Part shown: piece by piece, positions 19,701 to 29,675 of the stretch | How positions within the stretch are numbered: the first letter of the stretch is position 1 | How the letters are laid out: every line of letters starts with the position of its first letter | Origin: JAKPQE01 sp041397845 | GTDB lineage: Bacteria > Pseudomonadota > Alphaproteobacteria > Rhizobiales > JAKPQE01 | Assembly (NCBI GenBank): GCA_041397845.1 | Contig: JAWKVW010000005.1 | Coordinates: 62,001 to 126,000 of the forward strand | DNA: 64,000 nt | Direction of reading: 5' to 3' | Program-made: the position numbers and the translations under genes | The notes under the pieces: generated by a model | Told to the model about the DNA's origin: nothing | Databases searched by the model: none | What the model saw: the letters and a program-made list of their open reading frames with translations, nothing else

Positions 19701-20801
19701 GGCGGTCAGGTCGACCCGCAGGCCGCCGATCGCTGCCGTGCCGCCATCGGCAAGCCCGAGGCGGATCGGCCGGTCGTCGGGGGCGGCGAGAACGAGCGAG
19801 GCGGCGAGCCGTTCGCCGCCCTCGGCAGAGAGCCGGCCGGAGGCATCGAGGGCGACGTTGCGAGCCGAGAAGTGCAGGCGGTCGAGATCGAGACCGCCGA
19901 CGGTCGGCAGGCCGGCATCGAGGGCAAGGGCGAGATTTCCGGCAAGCAGATCGGCAATCGCTTGGGGCAGCAGTCCATCGAGGCTGCCGGCAAGGTTGGC
20001 CTGAAGACGGCGGCGGTCGCCGGCAGGTTTCAGCGAGACATTGCCGGCAAGGATCGGCCGGTCGTCGGCGACAAGACGCAGCTTGCCGCCAAAATCGTCG
20101 AGGGTACCGGTTCCCGATACGTCGAGGGCGAGTGCCGGGGCGGCGGCGAGGCGCAACAGGCCGGCGGCGACGCCACCGGCGGGTTCGGCGAGATGGGCAT
20201 CGAGCACCAGCCGGTCGGCTTTCGGGTCGGCGTCGAGCGTCACATCGAGGCGGCCGCCGGCGCCGTCGGTGCGTTCGAGATGCAGGGCTGCGGCAAGGTC
20301 GGCACCGCCATCGGCGAAATGCAGACCGCCATAGCCGGCAAAAGCGGCGGCAACGCCGGCGACCGGCTCGGCGAGTTCGATCTTGCGCAGGTCGACGCGT
20401 CCGACGTCGATATCGAAGTCCAGCGTGCTGTCCGAGCCGGATTTCGTCTTCGGCAGAGGCCGGCGGGCGACGCGAATGGCGCCGACGTCGACATGGGCGA
20501 TGTCGATACGCCCTGCGAGCAACGCGAGCGGCGACCAGTCGACCTTCAGATCATCGAGCACCAGCCATTCGCCATCGGCATCGGCGATGCGGACGCGGCC
20601 GACGGCGATATCGAATGGCAGGAAGCCCGAGATGCCGGCGATCTCGATGCGCTCGCCGTCATTGGAGGCAAGACCGGTGATGACGCCGGCAAGCATCGAG
20701 CGCGCCGGTGAAAGCTGGAGCGCCAGCACGAGGAGAACGGCGAGCGCCGCTGCCGCAAGGCCGAGGATTCCCAGTGCTTTGGCAATGCGCCAGGCGGTCA
20801 T
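16728..20801 (-). CDS. tamB: Translocation and assembly module protein TamB (DUF490)
   Basis: A 1357-residue AsmA-like protein anchored in the inner membrane by one N-terminal helix (LGILGLAAAALAVLLVLAL). The rest forms a long repetitive beta-rich body spanning the periplasm, a family thought to move phospholipids or assist outer-membrane protein assembly with TamA. The DUF490 C-terminal domain is recognisable from FSRGTVDFSGDFDPYLDF, EVLALLVFGRTTDKLSP and VYLGVSQGT, ending in the beta-signal VTVEWDY. The frame is uninterrupted over 4 kb, in sharp contrast to the region just left of it. The start lies 6 bp after the tamA stop, so the two genes are co-transcribed. Confidence 0.93.
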   Translation of the reverse strand: MTAWRIAKALGILGLAAAALAVLLVLALQLSPARSMLAGVITGLASNDGERIEIAGISGFLPFDIAVGRVRIADADGEWLVLDDLKVDWSPLALLAGRIDIAHVDVGAIRVARRPLPKTKSGSDSTLDFDIDVGRVDLRKIELAEPVAGVAAAFAGYGGLHFADGGADLAAALHLERTDGAGGRLDVTLDADPKADRLVLDAHLAEPAGGVAAGLLRLAAAPALALDVSGTGTLDDFGGKLRLVADDRPILAGNVSLKPAGDRRRLQANLAGSLDGLLPQAIADLLAGNLALALDAGLPTVGGLDLDRLHFSARNVALDASGRLSAEGGERLAASLVLAAPDDRPIRLGLADGGTAAIGGLRVDLTAEPGKGGGTAWRARLDGNGLATAAARAGGLALTASGTAGPSLAVMEKTDLALDLVAAEPFAAGRTLGETVRARLAGNLALTGGATEIALKGSASGIATGTAAIDGLLGESIALALELTAGDGLAIDVLSAENSAFSLSLAGSAGDELDLAAKARINDLARLQPQASGAVDLSADITGTATAPELAAEIAASEVRLAGHAFTKGLVEVSARLPGPVGNLRLSGALDGKPVTGTATILADGKTGGSRANLDFRLLAARLAGDLAIGASGDIVGPVDLSVPDLAEIAPLVLIDLAGALSARAEFSAGEGGQTIALAANAKRLRAATTEIGSAELSGVIADAFATPAAKGTLSAKAVRAGGQRIDSLNVTARPADAGTALDIAATLPEGRANATATVAAVDAGTEIRLSALDARWKGVPVKLTRPARLVSGGGVTTIDTLALDVSGGSLNISGRAGDSLALDIAARSLPATLLDVVDPKLGAAGRITADARVTGTPAAPRVDWTLDWRDASLAEVRALGLAALALSGKGTLAGPRTSLDMKIAGAGLDIAVRGNAPAAATEPLALRVTGKVPLALANGQLGDRGARASGEAALDLDISGRLPTPSVSGRISTANAGFSDPGSGISASGIAAVLRLAGDNVSIEKLDGSIGKNGTFTASGKVGIAPGSLYPADLSIAIRNGRYTDGSVVAARFSADLGINGPLLGQATARGKVDLEQVDITIPDKLPASVAVLNVEHRNAPEAVEAQARRIEGPKREGGNATGLGLDIAVNAPGRIFVRGRGLDAELGGSIRLRGTTAAPYADGGFEMRRGRLSLLGKRLAFSRGTVDFSGDFDPYLDFAATTSTSDTTIEVLVAGRASDPQFTFNSSPSLPQEEVLALLVFGRTTDKLSPAQIATLASSIAELGGLAGSGPGLLGRLRQGLGVDDLEVAGDGEGGAAVKAGRYVTDKVYLGVSQGTSADTSKVTVDLDVTKNIKARGEVGSGGKSKVGVTVEWDY

Positions 20802-20807
20802 GTTCGA

Positions 20808-22784
20808 TCAGAACGACTGGCCGAGGCCGAGATAGACGGCGACGGGCGGGTCGTCCGGCTCCTTGTCGAGCGGCACCGCGACATCGAGGCGCAGCGGTCC
20901 CACCGGCGTCAGATAGCGCAGGCCAAGGCCGGCGCCGACCTTGAACGCCGCGTCGAAATCCGGCGTCTCGCTGGAATAGACCTGGCCGACATCAACGAAC
21001 GGCACGAGACCGATCTTGTCGGTGATGCGGATACGAACCTCGGCGGACCCTTCGATGAAGGAAAGACCGCCAACGGGGTTGCCCGAGGCGCTCATCGGGC
21101 CGACGCCCTGATAGGGATAGCCGCGCACCGAGCCGCCGCCGCCGGCATAGAAACGCCGATCGGCCGGCACTGCCGTGACCGAGCCGCCGGAGATGCTGCC
21201 GGCTGCGACCCGCGCGGCGAGCACGAAGCGGCGGCCCTCGTCGATCGCCTGATAGGCCGAGAAGCTGCCCTTGGCGACGAGGAAACTGTTGTCGTTGTGC
21301 ACGTCCACCATCGGCTCGGCAAAAGCGATGGCATGGAAGCCGCGCGCCGGGTCAAGCGGGTTGTCACGCGTGTCCCAGACCAGTTCGGCCGGCGCGCCAA
21401 GCAGGGTGTAGTCGTGACGGCCGAATTCGTCCTCGATATGCGCCTGCTCGACCTCGGCCCCGAGCGAGGCGGACAACGTCTCGGAAAAGCGCCGGGTCAG
21501 ACCGACCTTGGCAGTGACCGAACGGCTCTCGTAGGCGTCGGGCATTTCCTGCCGCGCCCAGGCTTCGGCCGTCAGGTCGGTGTCGGCGTCGAAAACGCCG
21601 GGTTTGACGAAGGTCGCGCCAAGTTCGTAGTCGAGCTCATGGGTCGGCGCGGTGCCGATGCGCGAGACCGAGCCCTCGACGCGCAGGCGCTCGGCGCCGC
21701 CAAAGAGATTGCGGTGGCCCCAGTGCGCCTCGATCTCGGCGCCATCGGTATTGGACCAGGAAACGCCGGCGCCGACGTAGCGGCGCTTGCGCTCGGTGAC
21801 CTCGATCATCACCGGCAGGGTGCCGTCGGCGTCGAGTGCGTCGCCCTCGCGAACACGGACGGAATCGAAGACCTCGAGCCGGCGCAGACGATCGGCGGCG
21901 GTGCGCAGGGCCTTCGGCGAATAGGGCTCGCCAACGGGAATCTTCGCCTGCGCCTTGACGATTTCGGGGTCCATCATCTCGGTGCCGGAGACCTCGACGC
22001 GGCCGAAACGGGCAAGCGGCCCCGGTTCGACGCGCAGGGCGACATCGACGGTGTGGGTCTGGTGGTCGGCGACGACCTCGCGATCAGTCACCCGCGCCAG
22101 CGGCCGGCCACGCTCGCGCCAATCGGCAACGAGGCGTTCCTCGGCGCCGAGGACGAGACTTGATTCGGCAACGCCGCCACGCGCGAGATCATAGGCGGCG
22201 GGGTCCGACGAGGGGGCGTCGGCATCCCCCTCCCCGGCCACATCGATGCGCGTCTGGTCGAATGCGAAGACCGGCCCCGGCGAGACGCGGACGGTCACCG
22301 GCACCTTGCCGTCGGCACCGCCGGAAAGCGGGGTATCCGGCGCGATCGATTCGAGCGGGCGTCCGGCTATGCGGATATCGACCGTGCCGCCGTAATAGCC
22401 TTTGGAGTACAGCGCCGCGACCAGCCGGCCGCGATCGCCGCGTGCCCGGGCAACGAGCGCTGCCGTGCCGGCCGGTGGCCGTTCGGTCTGCGAAACGAGC
22501 TCGGAGACATCGGTGAGGAGCGTCTTCAGGTCTTCGTCGGCGCTATCGACGTCGAGCGCCGGCGCATAATAGACGGCGTCCGGCGGCGGCGGCTCGGCCG
22601 CCTCGCGCTCGAACAGCTTCCAGCCGAAAATCTCGAAGGCATAGGCGGTTGGCGCAGACAAAACGAGGGCGCCCGCGGTCAATACGACCACGCCGCAGCG
22701 CCGCAAGGCCTGCCGATACCCAATCTGACGTCCGCCGGTGCCCACTTGCGACCGAAACTCCCCGTCGGATGCGCCCCTCCGCAT
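20808..22784 (-). CDS. tamA: Outer-membrane assembly protein TamA (BamA/Omp85 family)
   Basis: An outer-membrane protein of about 658 residues and partner of TamB. After a signal sequence (VVVLTAGALVLSAPTAYA) come periplasmic POTRA domains (YSKGYYGGTVDIRIAG; RFGRVEVSGTEMMDPEIV), then a 16-stranded barrel. The barrel has the Omp85 marks RFYAGGGGSVRGYPYQ (the conserved VRGY/F motif of loop 6) and a C-terminal aromatic residue (LGLGQSF). I chose the ATG at 22784, which gives a 38-residue leader. A GTG at 22745, with GGGGAG upstream, is an alternative start. The gene is convergent with nothing and divergent from the transporter at 23155. Confidence 0.9.
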   Translation of the reverse strand: MRRGASDGEFRSQVGTGGRQIGYRQALRRCGVVVLTAGALVLSAPTAYAFEIFGWKLFEREAAEPPPPDAVYYAPALDVDSADEDLKTLLTDVSELVSQTERPPAGTAALVARARGDRGRLVAALYSKGYYGGTVDIRIAGRPLESIAPDTPLSGGADGKVPVTVRVSPGPVFAFDQTRIDVAGEGDADAPSSDPAAYDLARGGVAESSLVLGAEERLVADWRERGRPLARVTDREVVADHQTHTVDVALRVEPGPLARFGRVEVSGTEMMDPEIVKAQAKIPVGEPYSPKALRTAADRLRRLEVFDSVRVREGDALDADGTLPVMIEVTERKRRYVGAGVSWSNTDGAEIEAHWGHRNLFGGAERLRVEGSVSRIGTAPTHELDYELGATFVKPGVFDADTDLTAEAWARQEMPDAYESRSVTAKVGLTRRFSETLSASLGAEVEQAHIEDEFGRHDYTLLGAPAELVWDTRDNPLDPARGFHAIAFAEPMVDVHNDNSFLVAKGSFSAYQAIDEGRRFVLAARVAAGSISGGSVTAVPADRRFYAGGGGSVRGYPYQGVGPMSASGNPVGGLSFIEGSAEVRIRITDKIGLVPFVDVGQVYSSETPDFDAAFKVGAGLGLRYLTPVGPLRLDVAVPLDKEPDDPPVAVYLGLGQSF

Positions 22785-23154
22785 ACAATGATGCGCCGAA
22801 TATGTAGACACAAAATTAAGGCTTCGAGACGGCGCAACCCAGCATATTTCGGATTTTCCATGAGAAACCCGGCTGGCGCGGCACTTCTGCGACACCCCGC
22901 CATGCCGGCGAGGCGGACTGGCGGCGGGGTGCTGAAAATGCCCGGAAAAGCCCCGTGCGACCAAGCGCGGAATGGCTTGCGAATTCTTCTTTGTTATTTT
23001 CGAAAACAATGAATAAAAGACCGGACCCGCGGTTGCGGCGCATTTGCAGACGTCGCGCCGGCCGCAACAACGTCGACCGACCCGGACAGGCCGAGCCCCT
23101 TTTTCGCCGCCGCACCCGGCGCGGGGCCGCAACAGCAAACAGAAAGACGGACCG
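22785..23154. other. Divergent intergenic region between tamA and the TDT transporter
   Basis: 370 bp that must hold promoters for both flanking genes. An AT-rich segment near 22795-22825 and another near 22985-23015 are plausible promoter positions, but I see no clear consensus or operator. Confidence 0.4.
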
Positions 23155-24147
23155 ATGAGCGAACAGACGGCGCCGCAGGCGCAGACCGAAGCCGCCGAGC
23201 CGCGGCTGAAGCACTTTCCGATCTCCTTCTTCGCCCTCGTCATGGGCCTTTCCGGCCTGACGCTCGCGGCCGAGCGGCTGGAAATGACGCTTGGCATGAA
23301 GCATTCCGGCAGCCTCGTGCTGCTCATCATCGCGCTCGTCGTGTTCATCACCATCGCGGCGCTTTATGGCCTCAAGGCCGCCCGCTACTGGGATGACGTC
23401 GTCTGGGAGTGGCATCACCCGGTGCGCATGGCGTTCTTCCCGACCGCCAGCATCTCGATCATCCTTCTGGCGACGGCGGCCATGCCGTTCAGCGCCAAGG
23501 TGGCGTTCGTGTGGTGGACGATCGGCGCGACGCTGCACCTCATCGGCACGCTGTCGGTCGTCTCGGCCTGGATCGGCCACCGGGCCTTCGAGACGCCGCA
23601 CCTCAATCCGGCCTGGTTCATTCCAGCGGTCGGCAACGCTCTCGTGCCGATTGCCGGCGTGCCGCTCGGCTTTCCCGAGATCTCGTGGTTCTTCTTCTCG
23701 GTCGGCATGCTGTTCTGGATCGTGCTGCTGACGCTGGTGTTCAACCGGCTGATCTTCCACACGCCGCTGCCGGAGCGCCTGTTCCCGACACTGGTCATCC
23801 TGGTGGCGCCGCCGGCCGTCGGCTTCGTCGCCTACATGCGCCTTGCCGGCGAGCTCGATTCCTTCGCGCGCATTCTCTACTACGGCGGCGTCGCGTTCTT
23901 CCTCGTCGTCGCGCTGCAGTTGCCGCGCCTCCTGAAACTGCCGTTCGCCCTCTCCTGGTGGGCCCTCTCCTTCCCGATCGCGGCGATCACGGTCGCGACG
24001 CTGCTCTATGCCGAAAAGGTCGGCAGCGCGGGTCTCCAGACCTTCGGCATCGGCCTCTTCATCTTCCTCGTGCTGGCGATCCTCGTGCTCGCGGCGCGCA
24101 CGACGAAGGCCATTCTCGCGCACAAGGTCTGCGTTCCGGAAAAGTGA
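23155..24147 (+). CDS. TDT/SLAC1-family transporter (TehA-like)
   Basis: A 330-residue inner-membrane protein with ten predicted helices, of the tellurite-resistance/dicarboxylate transporter family that includes TehA and the plant anion channel SLAC1. The first helix FPISFFALVMGLSGLTLA fits the family start, as do LNPAWFIPAVGN, GFPEISWFFFSVGMLFW and FALSWWALSFPIAA. TehA homologues behave as anion channels; tellurite resistance is seen on overexpression only. The ATG at 23155 follows AGAAAGACGGACCG, a weak ribosome site. There is no operon partner. The substrate cannot be read from sequence. Confidence 0.85.
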   Translation: MSEQTAPQAQTEAAEPRLKHFPISFFALVMGLSGLTLAAERLEMTLGMKHSGSLVLLIIALVVFITIAALYGLKAARYWDDVVWEWHHPVRMAFFPTASISIILLATAAMPFSAKVAFVWWTIGATLHLIGTLSVVSAWIGHRAFETPHLNPAWFIPAVGNALVPIAGVPLGFPEISWFFFSVGMLFWIVLLTLVFNRLIFHTPLPERLFPTLVILVAPPAVGFVAYMRLAGELDSFARILYYGGVAFFLVVALQLPRLLKLPFALSWWALSFPIAAITVATLLYAEKVGSAGLQTFGIGLFIFLVLAILVLAARTTKAILAHKVCVPEK

Positions 24148-24159
24148 TCACAAATGCCC

Positions 24160-24187
24160 GGCGGGCGGCCTCGACAGGTCGCCCGCC
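24160..24187 (+). terminator. Hairpin after the TDT gene
   Basis: A GGCGGGCGGCC / GGTCGCCCGCC stem with a 6-base loop starts 12 bp after the stop codon. No U-run follows, so it may be a weak or protein-assisted terminator or an RNA-stabilising structure. Confidence 0.45.
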
Positions 24188-24400
24188 AACGCCTCGAGAC
24201 CCTCGCGACTTTGCCGATATGTAATATATTTTAACAGGTTACAATCCGTCGTGGCGCCGCGCACGGGTGCGCACGCAGGCCGACATAAACAGTTTTGCCA
24301 ATCCAGAATTTCACGGATTCACATTTCAGCCGCATCATTGCATAAGCAGAATCCAGAAATTTATCCGGCTTCATGGATGTGAAGCGATCTGGGTGATGCA

Positions 24401-24844
24401 ATGACAAAAAACTCAAGTGCGGCCAGAGCCTTGCGGCTGCTCGCCCGGTGCGGCTCGAGAGATTTGGCGATGGCCGGCTTTACAAAAGCCGTCCTCATCT
24501 GGTCCTGCCTCATCGCGCCGGTAGCGGTCGCGGCAACGGAAAACCTCCCCAATTCGCAAAATCGCGACCGCGGTTTTCTCGCCCATTCGCTCGGCAAGGC
24601 CGAGCGGATCGCCCGCGGCTGCGACAATCTCTACCTCAACGAAGCGGCCGTCGGCTCGGCGCTGTCCAATGCCGGTGTGACGCTCGACGGCCTCATCCGG
24701 GACTATGAGGACCGCTACATGGAAGGCACCGACATCATGGACCGGGTCTTCCACTCGCAGGAAAAGGGTATTGTGTGCGATGCCGGCGTGCGCGTTTTCG
24801 GCGAGCACGGCTGGCTCTATCCCGGCTTCCTGAAGTCGAAATAG
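24401..24844 (+). CDS. Small exported protein of unknown function
   Basis: A 147-residue protein with an N-terminal export signal (core AVLIWSCLIAPVAVA, cleavage after AVA or AVAA) and a mature part of about 105 residues. I do not recognise the family. The mature region has two cysteines, in ARGCDNLYL and GIVCDAGV, that could pair in the periplasm. It ends GEHGWLYPGFLKSK. An internal ATG at 24470 (MAGFTKAVL) would give a more normal signal-peptide length and may be the true start. The gene is convergent with the NtrC-type regulator, with 16 bp between stops. The AT-rich DNA before it (24190-24400) may hold its promoter. Confidence 0.6.
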   Translation: MTKNSSAARALRLLARCGSRDLAMAGFTKAVLIWSCLIAPVAVAATENLPNSQNRDRGFLAHSLGKAERIARGCDNLYLNEAAVGSALSNAGVTLDGLIRDYEDRYMEGTDIMDRVFHSQEKGIVCDAGVRVFGEHGWLYPGFLKSK

Positions 24845-24860
24845 GGGCCGGCCTCCCGGC

Positions 24861-26227
<1,367 letters not shown>

Positions 26228-26231
<4 letters not shown>

Positions 26232-28090
26232 GACGTTCCGTTTCTCCTGTCGGCATCAGGCAGCACGATGGTGAAGGTGGTTCCCTTGCCAAGCTCGCTC
26301 TCGACCTCGATGCGGCCGCCGGCATGCTTGACGATTGCCCGGCAGATCGACAGGCCGAGCCCGGTGCCGCGCACGCTGTCGGCGCGGCGGCTCCAGAAGG
26401 GATCGAAGATGCGTCCGAGGTCCTCGGACCGGATGCCGACGCCGGTATCGGCGATGGCGATGGCGATCTCGCCGTCGACATGGCGGCCGGTGATCGTCAG
26501 CGTGCCGCCGTTCGGCATGGCGTGAAAGCCGTTCTGGGCGATGTTGAGCAGCAGCATGCGCATGTCGCTGTCCGAGGCGACGACGCGCAGGCCGGCGTCA
26601 ATCGACACCGACGTCTCGACCTTGTGCTCGATGGCCTCGAAGGTGATCAGAGACAGGATGTCGGAGACGATCTCGTCAAGGGCGAGCAGCGTCGGGCGGG
26701 CCGGCGGCATGCTGAGCTTCAGCAGCCGGTTGGTCACGCCGATGCACTTGTCGATCTCGGTGTTGACGATGTCCATGTAGTACTTGGCTTCGGCGTTGCC
26801 CTCGAGGCCGACCTTGCGCTGCATCGCCCGGAAACCGAGGCGGATCGAGGCGAGCGGATTGCGGATCTCGTGGGCGATGCCGGTCGCCAGCAGGCCGATC
26901 TCGGAGAGTTTCTGCTCCTGCGAGACCGCCATCTCCTGCGACAGGTCGCGGATCGCCTCGACAACCGCCGGGCGGCCGCCCTCGGCGTCATAGAGCGGGG
27001 CGACCGAGACCTCGACGTGGAACTCGGCGCCATCCGGCCGGACATGGCGGTGGCGGCAGGTGAACGAGCCGATGGAGGTCTCGAACTCGACGAGCGGACA
27101 GGTGACGAAAGTTGCGGCGCAGGGTTCGTCGCGCTTGTGGCTGGAATGGTAGCAGGGCTTGCCGACAACCTCGGAAATCGGCATGCCGACCTGCTCGCAG
27201 AAGGCCCGGTTGGCCTTGACCACCGTGAAATCCGGCCCGATGACGCGAACGCCGTCCGGGATCGCGTCCATCAGCGCCTGCAGGAACGCCTCGCGACCCT
27301 CCAGATCGTCGAGGCTTTTGGCAATGCGCTCGGCCATCGTGTTGAACGAGGCGCCGAGATCGGCGAGTTCGTCGCCGCCGGTCGCCGGGGCGCGCACCGA
27401 ATAGTCGCCGGCGGCGAGCGCCTGGCTTGCCTCGGTGAGCGCACCGACGGGTTCTAGCACCCAGCGACGCAGCATGAACCAGATGCCGAGGATCGCGGCG
27501 CCGACGACGGCGATGCCGGAAGTGCCGAGCGCCAGCGCGCCGGCCAGCGCCTCGTGCTTGATGCCGGCGGCGGCATAGTCGACGACGAGAATGCCGTTGA
27601 CCGGGTGATCCTCCATCGGCCCGTGACATTGCTGGCAGGGGTCGCGATTGAAGACCGGGTTGACGCTGCGCAGTACCTCGGCGTTTCCGGCCGTGCTGAT
27701 GAAGACGCTGTGGCTTTCGCGGATCGGCAGGGTGCAGTCCGGGCAGAGCAGTTCCTTTTCGCCATCGAAGACACGGCCGAGCATGTCCGGACTGGAGGCG
27801 AAGCGAACCTCGCCGTCGGGATTGACGATCATGACGCGCTGGATGCGGGCCTGCTCGCCAAGACGCCGGACGATTTCGCGCAGACCGTCGAGGTCGCGCT
27901 TCAGCATGGCATTCTCGAGCGAGACCTGGAGCAGCCGGTTGACCTGGCTCGAGGCCTCGGCCCGTTCCTTGACCAGCCGGTTCTGGTAGGCAGCGATGAA
28001 CAGCGCGAGGAAAACCACGGACGCAAGGATCAGTCCCGTCGCGAGCGACAGGACGAGCTTGCGGCCAAGGCCTCCGGTTGCCGACACCAC
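26228..28090 (-). CDS. Sensor histidine kinase with a haem-c motif in its periplasmic domain
   Basis: A 620-residue inner-membrane kinase. TM1 spans residues 12-34 (LVLSLATGLILASVVF), and a periplasmic domain follows (about 36-200) carrying a CxxCH haem-attachment site, CQQCH at 152-156, plus a CPDC pair at 116-119. TM2 is followed by HAMP, a PAS domain with several cysteines (GKPCYHSS, DEPC, VTCP), the H-box GIAHEIRNPL, the N-box (NIAQNGFHAM) and G-boxes DTGVGI and GTGLGLS. I placed the start at the GTG at 28090, preceded by GGGGAGG, rather than far upstream inside the previous gene. Covalent haem implies redox or gas sensing. It is co-transcribed with its regulator. Confidence 0.88.
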
Positions 28091-28107
28091 AGGCTGCCCC
28101 TCCCCGC

Positions 28108-28587
28108 TCAACGGCTCGACCACAGACGCATGAGCAGCGTCTCTTCGGGCATGTCGGCCTCGGCGACGCGATGGACGCGGGCGTGCCCCTCGGGCGCGGC
28201 CGCGCCGAACAGCACGAGCGGAATGATCGCCGGCCGGGGCAGCGGCGCCTCGAGGAAGCCACGGCACCACGCGGCGCGCTCTTCGGCAGATTTCGTCGAC
28301 AGCAGCGCCTCGACGTTCTGCAGCACGAGGCTGCGCCGGGTGGTCTCGTCGGCGAGCCAGTCACCAATCGTCGAAAGCGGCAGCTTGCCGGCATTCATGC
28401 CGTGAGCGGCCATGACGCCGGCGCGGAAATCGACGAACTCGGCGCCGATGGCGCGGGCGATGCCGTGCAGCAGCTCGGGCCGATAGTCGGGCAGCACGAC
28501 GAGAAAGCCGCCGGTGCCGCCGTTGCGCGCGACGAGGTCGGCGATCGGGCGGGTGAAGGGCGTCAGGGCGGATGGGGCTTCGGTCAT
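28108..28587 (-). CDS. Unknown protein of the molybdoenzyme cluster, possibly a degenerate P-loop protein
   Basis: A 159-residue cytoplasmic protein I cannot assign. It has no signal peptide and no cysteine cluster. The run FLVVLPDYRPELLHGIARAIG, then FVDFRAGVMAAHG, and TTRRSLVLQNVEALLST resembles the strand-loop-helix order of AAA-like ATPases, with the Walker A lysine absent and a Walker-B-like strand (SLVLQNVEAL). That is a visual impression only. The ATG overlaps the polyferredoxin stop by 4 bp, and the kinase starts 17 bp downstream, so it belongs to the same transcript. Gene order points to a regulatory or assembly role rather than catalysis. Confidence 0.7.
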   Translation of the reverse strand: MTEAPSALTPFTRPIADLVARNGGTGGFLVVLPDYRPELLHGIARAIGAEFVDFRAGVMAAHGMNAGKLPLSTIGDWLADETTRRSLVLQNVEALLSTKSAEERAAWCRGFLEAPLPRPAIIPLVLFGAAAPEGHARVHRVAEADMPEETLLMRLWSSR

Positions 28588-29615
28588 TCGAGCACCTGGA
28601 ACAGCTTGCGGGAATGGTCGACACGGCGGCAGATGCGGCAGACGCTGTCATGCGCGCCGCGCTCCTCCGGTTCGGCGAAGGGCGCACCGCAGCGGGTGCA
28701 GCGGCGGGCGACCAGATGCACCGCCGAGCGTCGCTGGCGCGTCATGCGCTCGAGGGTAACGGCATCCTCGTCGCAGATATCGACGCAGAGCCGGCAGCCG
28801 GTGCAATTGGCCGCGATGATACGATAGCTCCAGCCGACGCCGGAATAGCCGTCCATCTTCAACGCGCCATGCGGGCAAATCCTGACGCAGGCCTCGCAGC
28901 CGGTGCATCTTGTGCCGTCGATATCGGGCACGAACAATGCCAGACGGCTGGACGGCTCGTCGCCGCGCCGGGCGGCGGGCCGCGTCCCAGCCTGTCCGGA
29001 AAACGCCTCGAGCACCGATTTCAGCAGACCGCGCCGGCCGACATGCGGCAGGCCGCCGGGCAGATCGTTGGCGGCAAGACCGCGCTGCCAGTCCTGCGGC
29101 GAGACATGGCGCAGAACCAGCGGCTCATGATCATGGTCCAGCGCGAGCTGATGAAATTCGCCGACGGCGTGTTCGAGACGGCTGCCGGTCGCGCGGGCGC
29201 AGCCCTCGCAGGGCGCCTCGGCAACGACGAGCTGGCGAACGGAACGGGCATGCAGCCTTGCCAGATCGCGCAGGCCGAGAGCGTGAAGGCAAGGCATCAC
29301 GCCCTCGGCCGCGCCGACGCCTGCGCGGTCACAGGCGCCATAGGCGTGGTCACCACCCGAAACCGCCCGAATGGCCACCGATATCGGCAGCGACAAGGCC
29401 TCCTCGGGGCACGCGGGAAGGCACAAGCCACAGCCATCGCAGGCCTCGGTGTCGAGGCCCAGGCCATCATCGGTCAGCAACCAGGCGCCTTTCGGGCAGG
29501 CCTCGACGCAGGCCCGGCAACTGGCAAGAGGGCTCAGCGCATGCACGCAACGCTCGCCGTCGCAGTCCGGCAAGGGCGTTTCCGCGTGCTCGTTGGCCCC
29601 GTCGCTACTCAACAT
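28584..29615 (-). CDS. Polyferredoxin with four [4Fe-4S] motifs and a C-terminal CxxC pair
   Basis: A 343-residue cytoplasmic iron-sulfur protein with no signal peptide. Two ferredoxin motifs lie near the N-terminus (CRACVEACPKG; CDGCGLCLPACPEE), then a cysteine-poor middle with CEGCARA, then two more (CTGCEACVRICPHG; CTGCRLCVDICDED). The end carries two further pairs (CTRCGAPF and CRICRR) like a zinc ribbon. Similar NapF/MauM-like proteins help electron supply or maturation of molybdoenzymes. It lies 60 bp after the TorD-type chaperone and overlaps the next gene by 4 bp. Electron delivery to cofactor assembly is an inference from position. Confidence 0.82.
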   Translation of the reverse strand: MLSSDGANEHAETPLPDCDGERCVHALSPLASCRACVEACPKGAWLLTDDGLGLDTEACDGCGLCLPACPEEALSLPISVAIRAVSGGDHAYGACDRAGVGAAEGVMPCLHALGLRDLARLHARSVRQLVVAEAPCEGCARATGSRLEHAVGEFHQLALDHDHEPLVLRHVSPQDWQRGLAANDLPGGLPHVGRRGLLKSVLEAFSGQAGTRPAARRGDEPSSRLALFVPDIDGTRCTGCEACVRICPHGALKMDGYSGVGWSYRIIAANCTGCRLCVDICDEDAVTLERMTRQRRSAVHLVARRCTRCGAPFAEPEERGAHDSVCRICRRVDHSRKLFQVLE

Positions 29616-29675
29616 CAGCAGAATCCGATCGTCATCGGTTGCGCCACCGTCGCCGGCGGCGGGTATTTCGCTTGC

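Noticed and set aside
19110..20711. Long plus-strand open frame antisense to tamB
   Set aside because: High GC content removes stop codons opposite real genes. The tamB frame has membrane anchor, DUF490 motifs and normal length; the antisense frame resembles no family.
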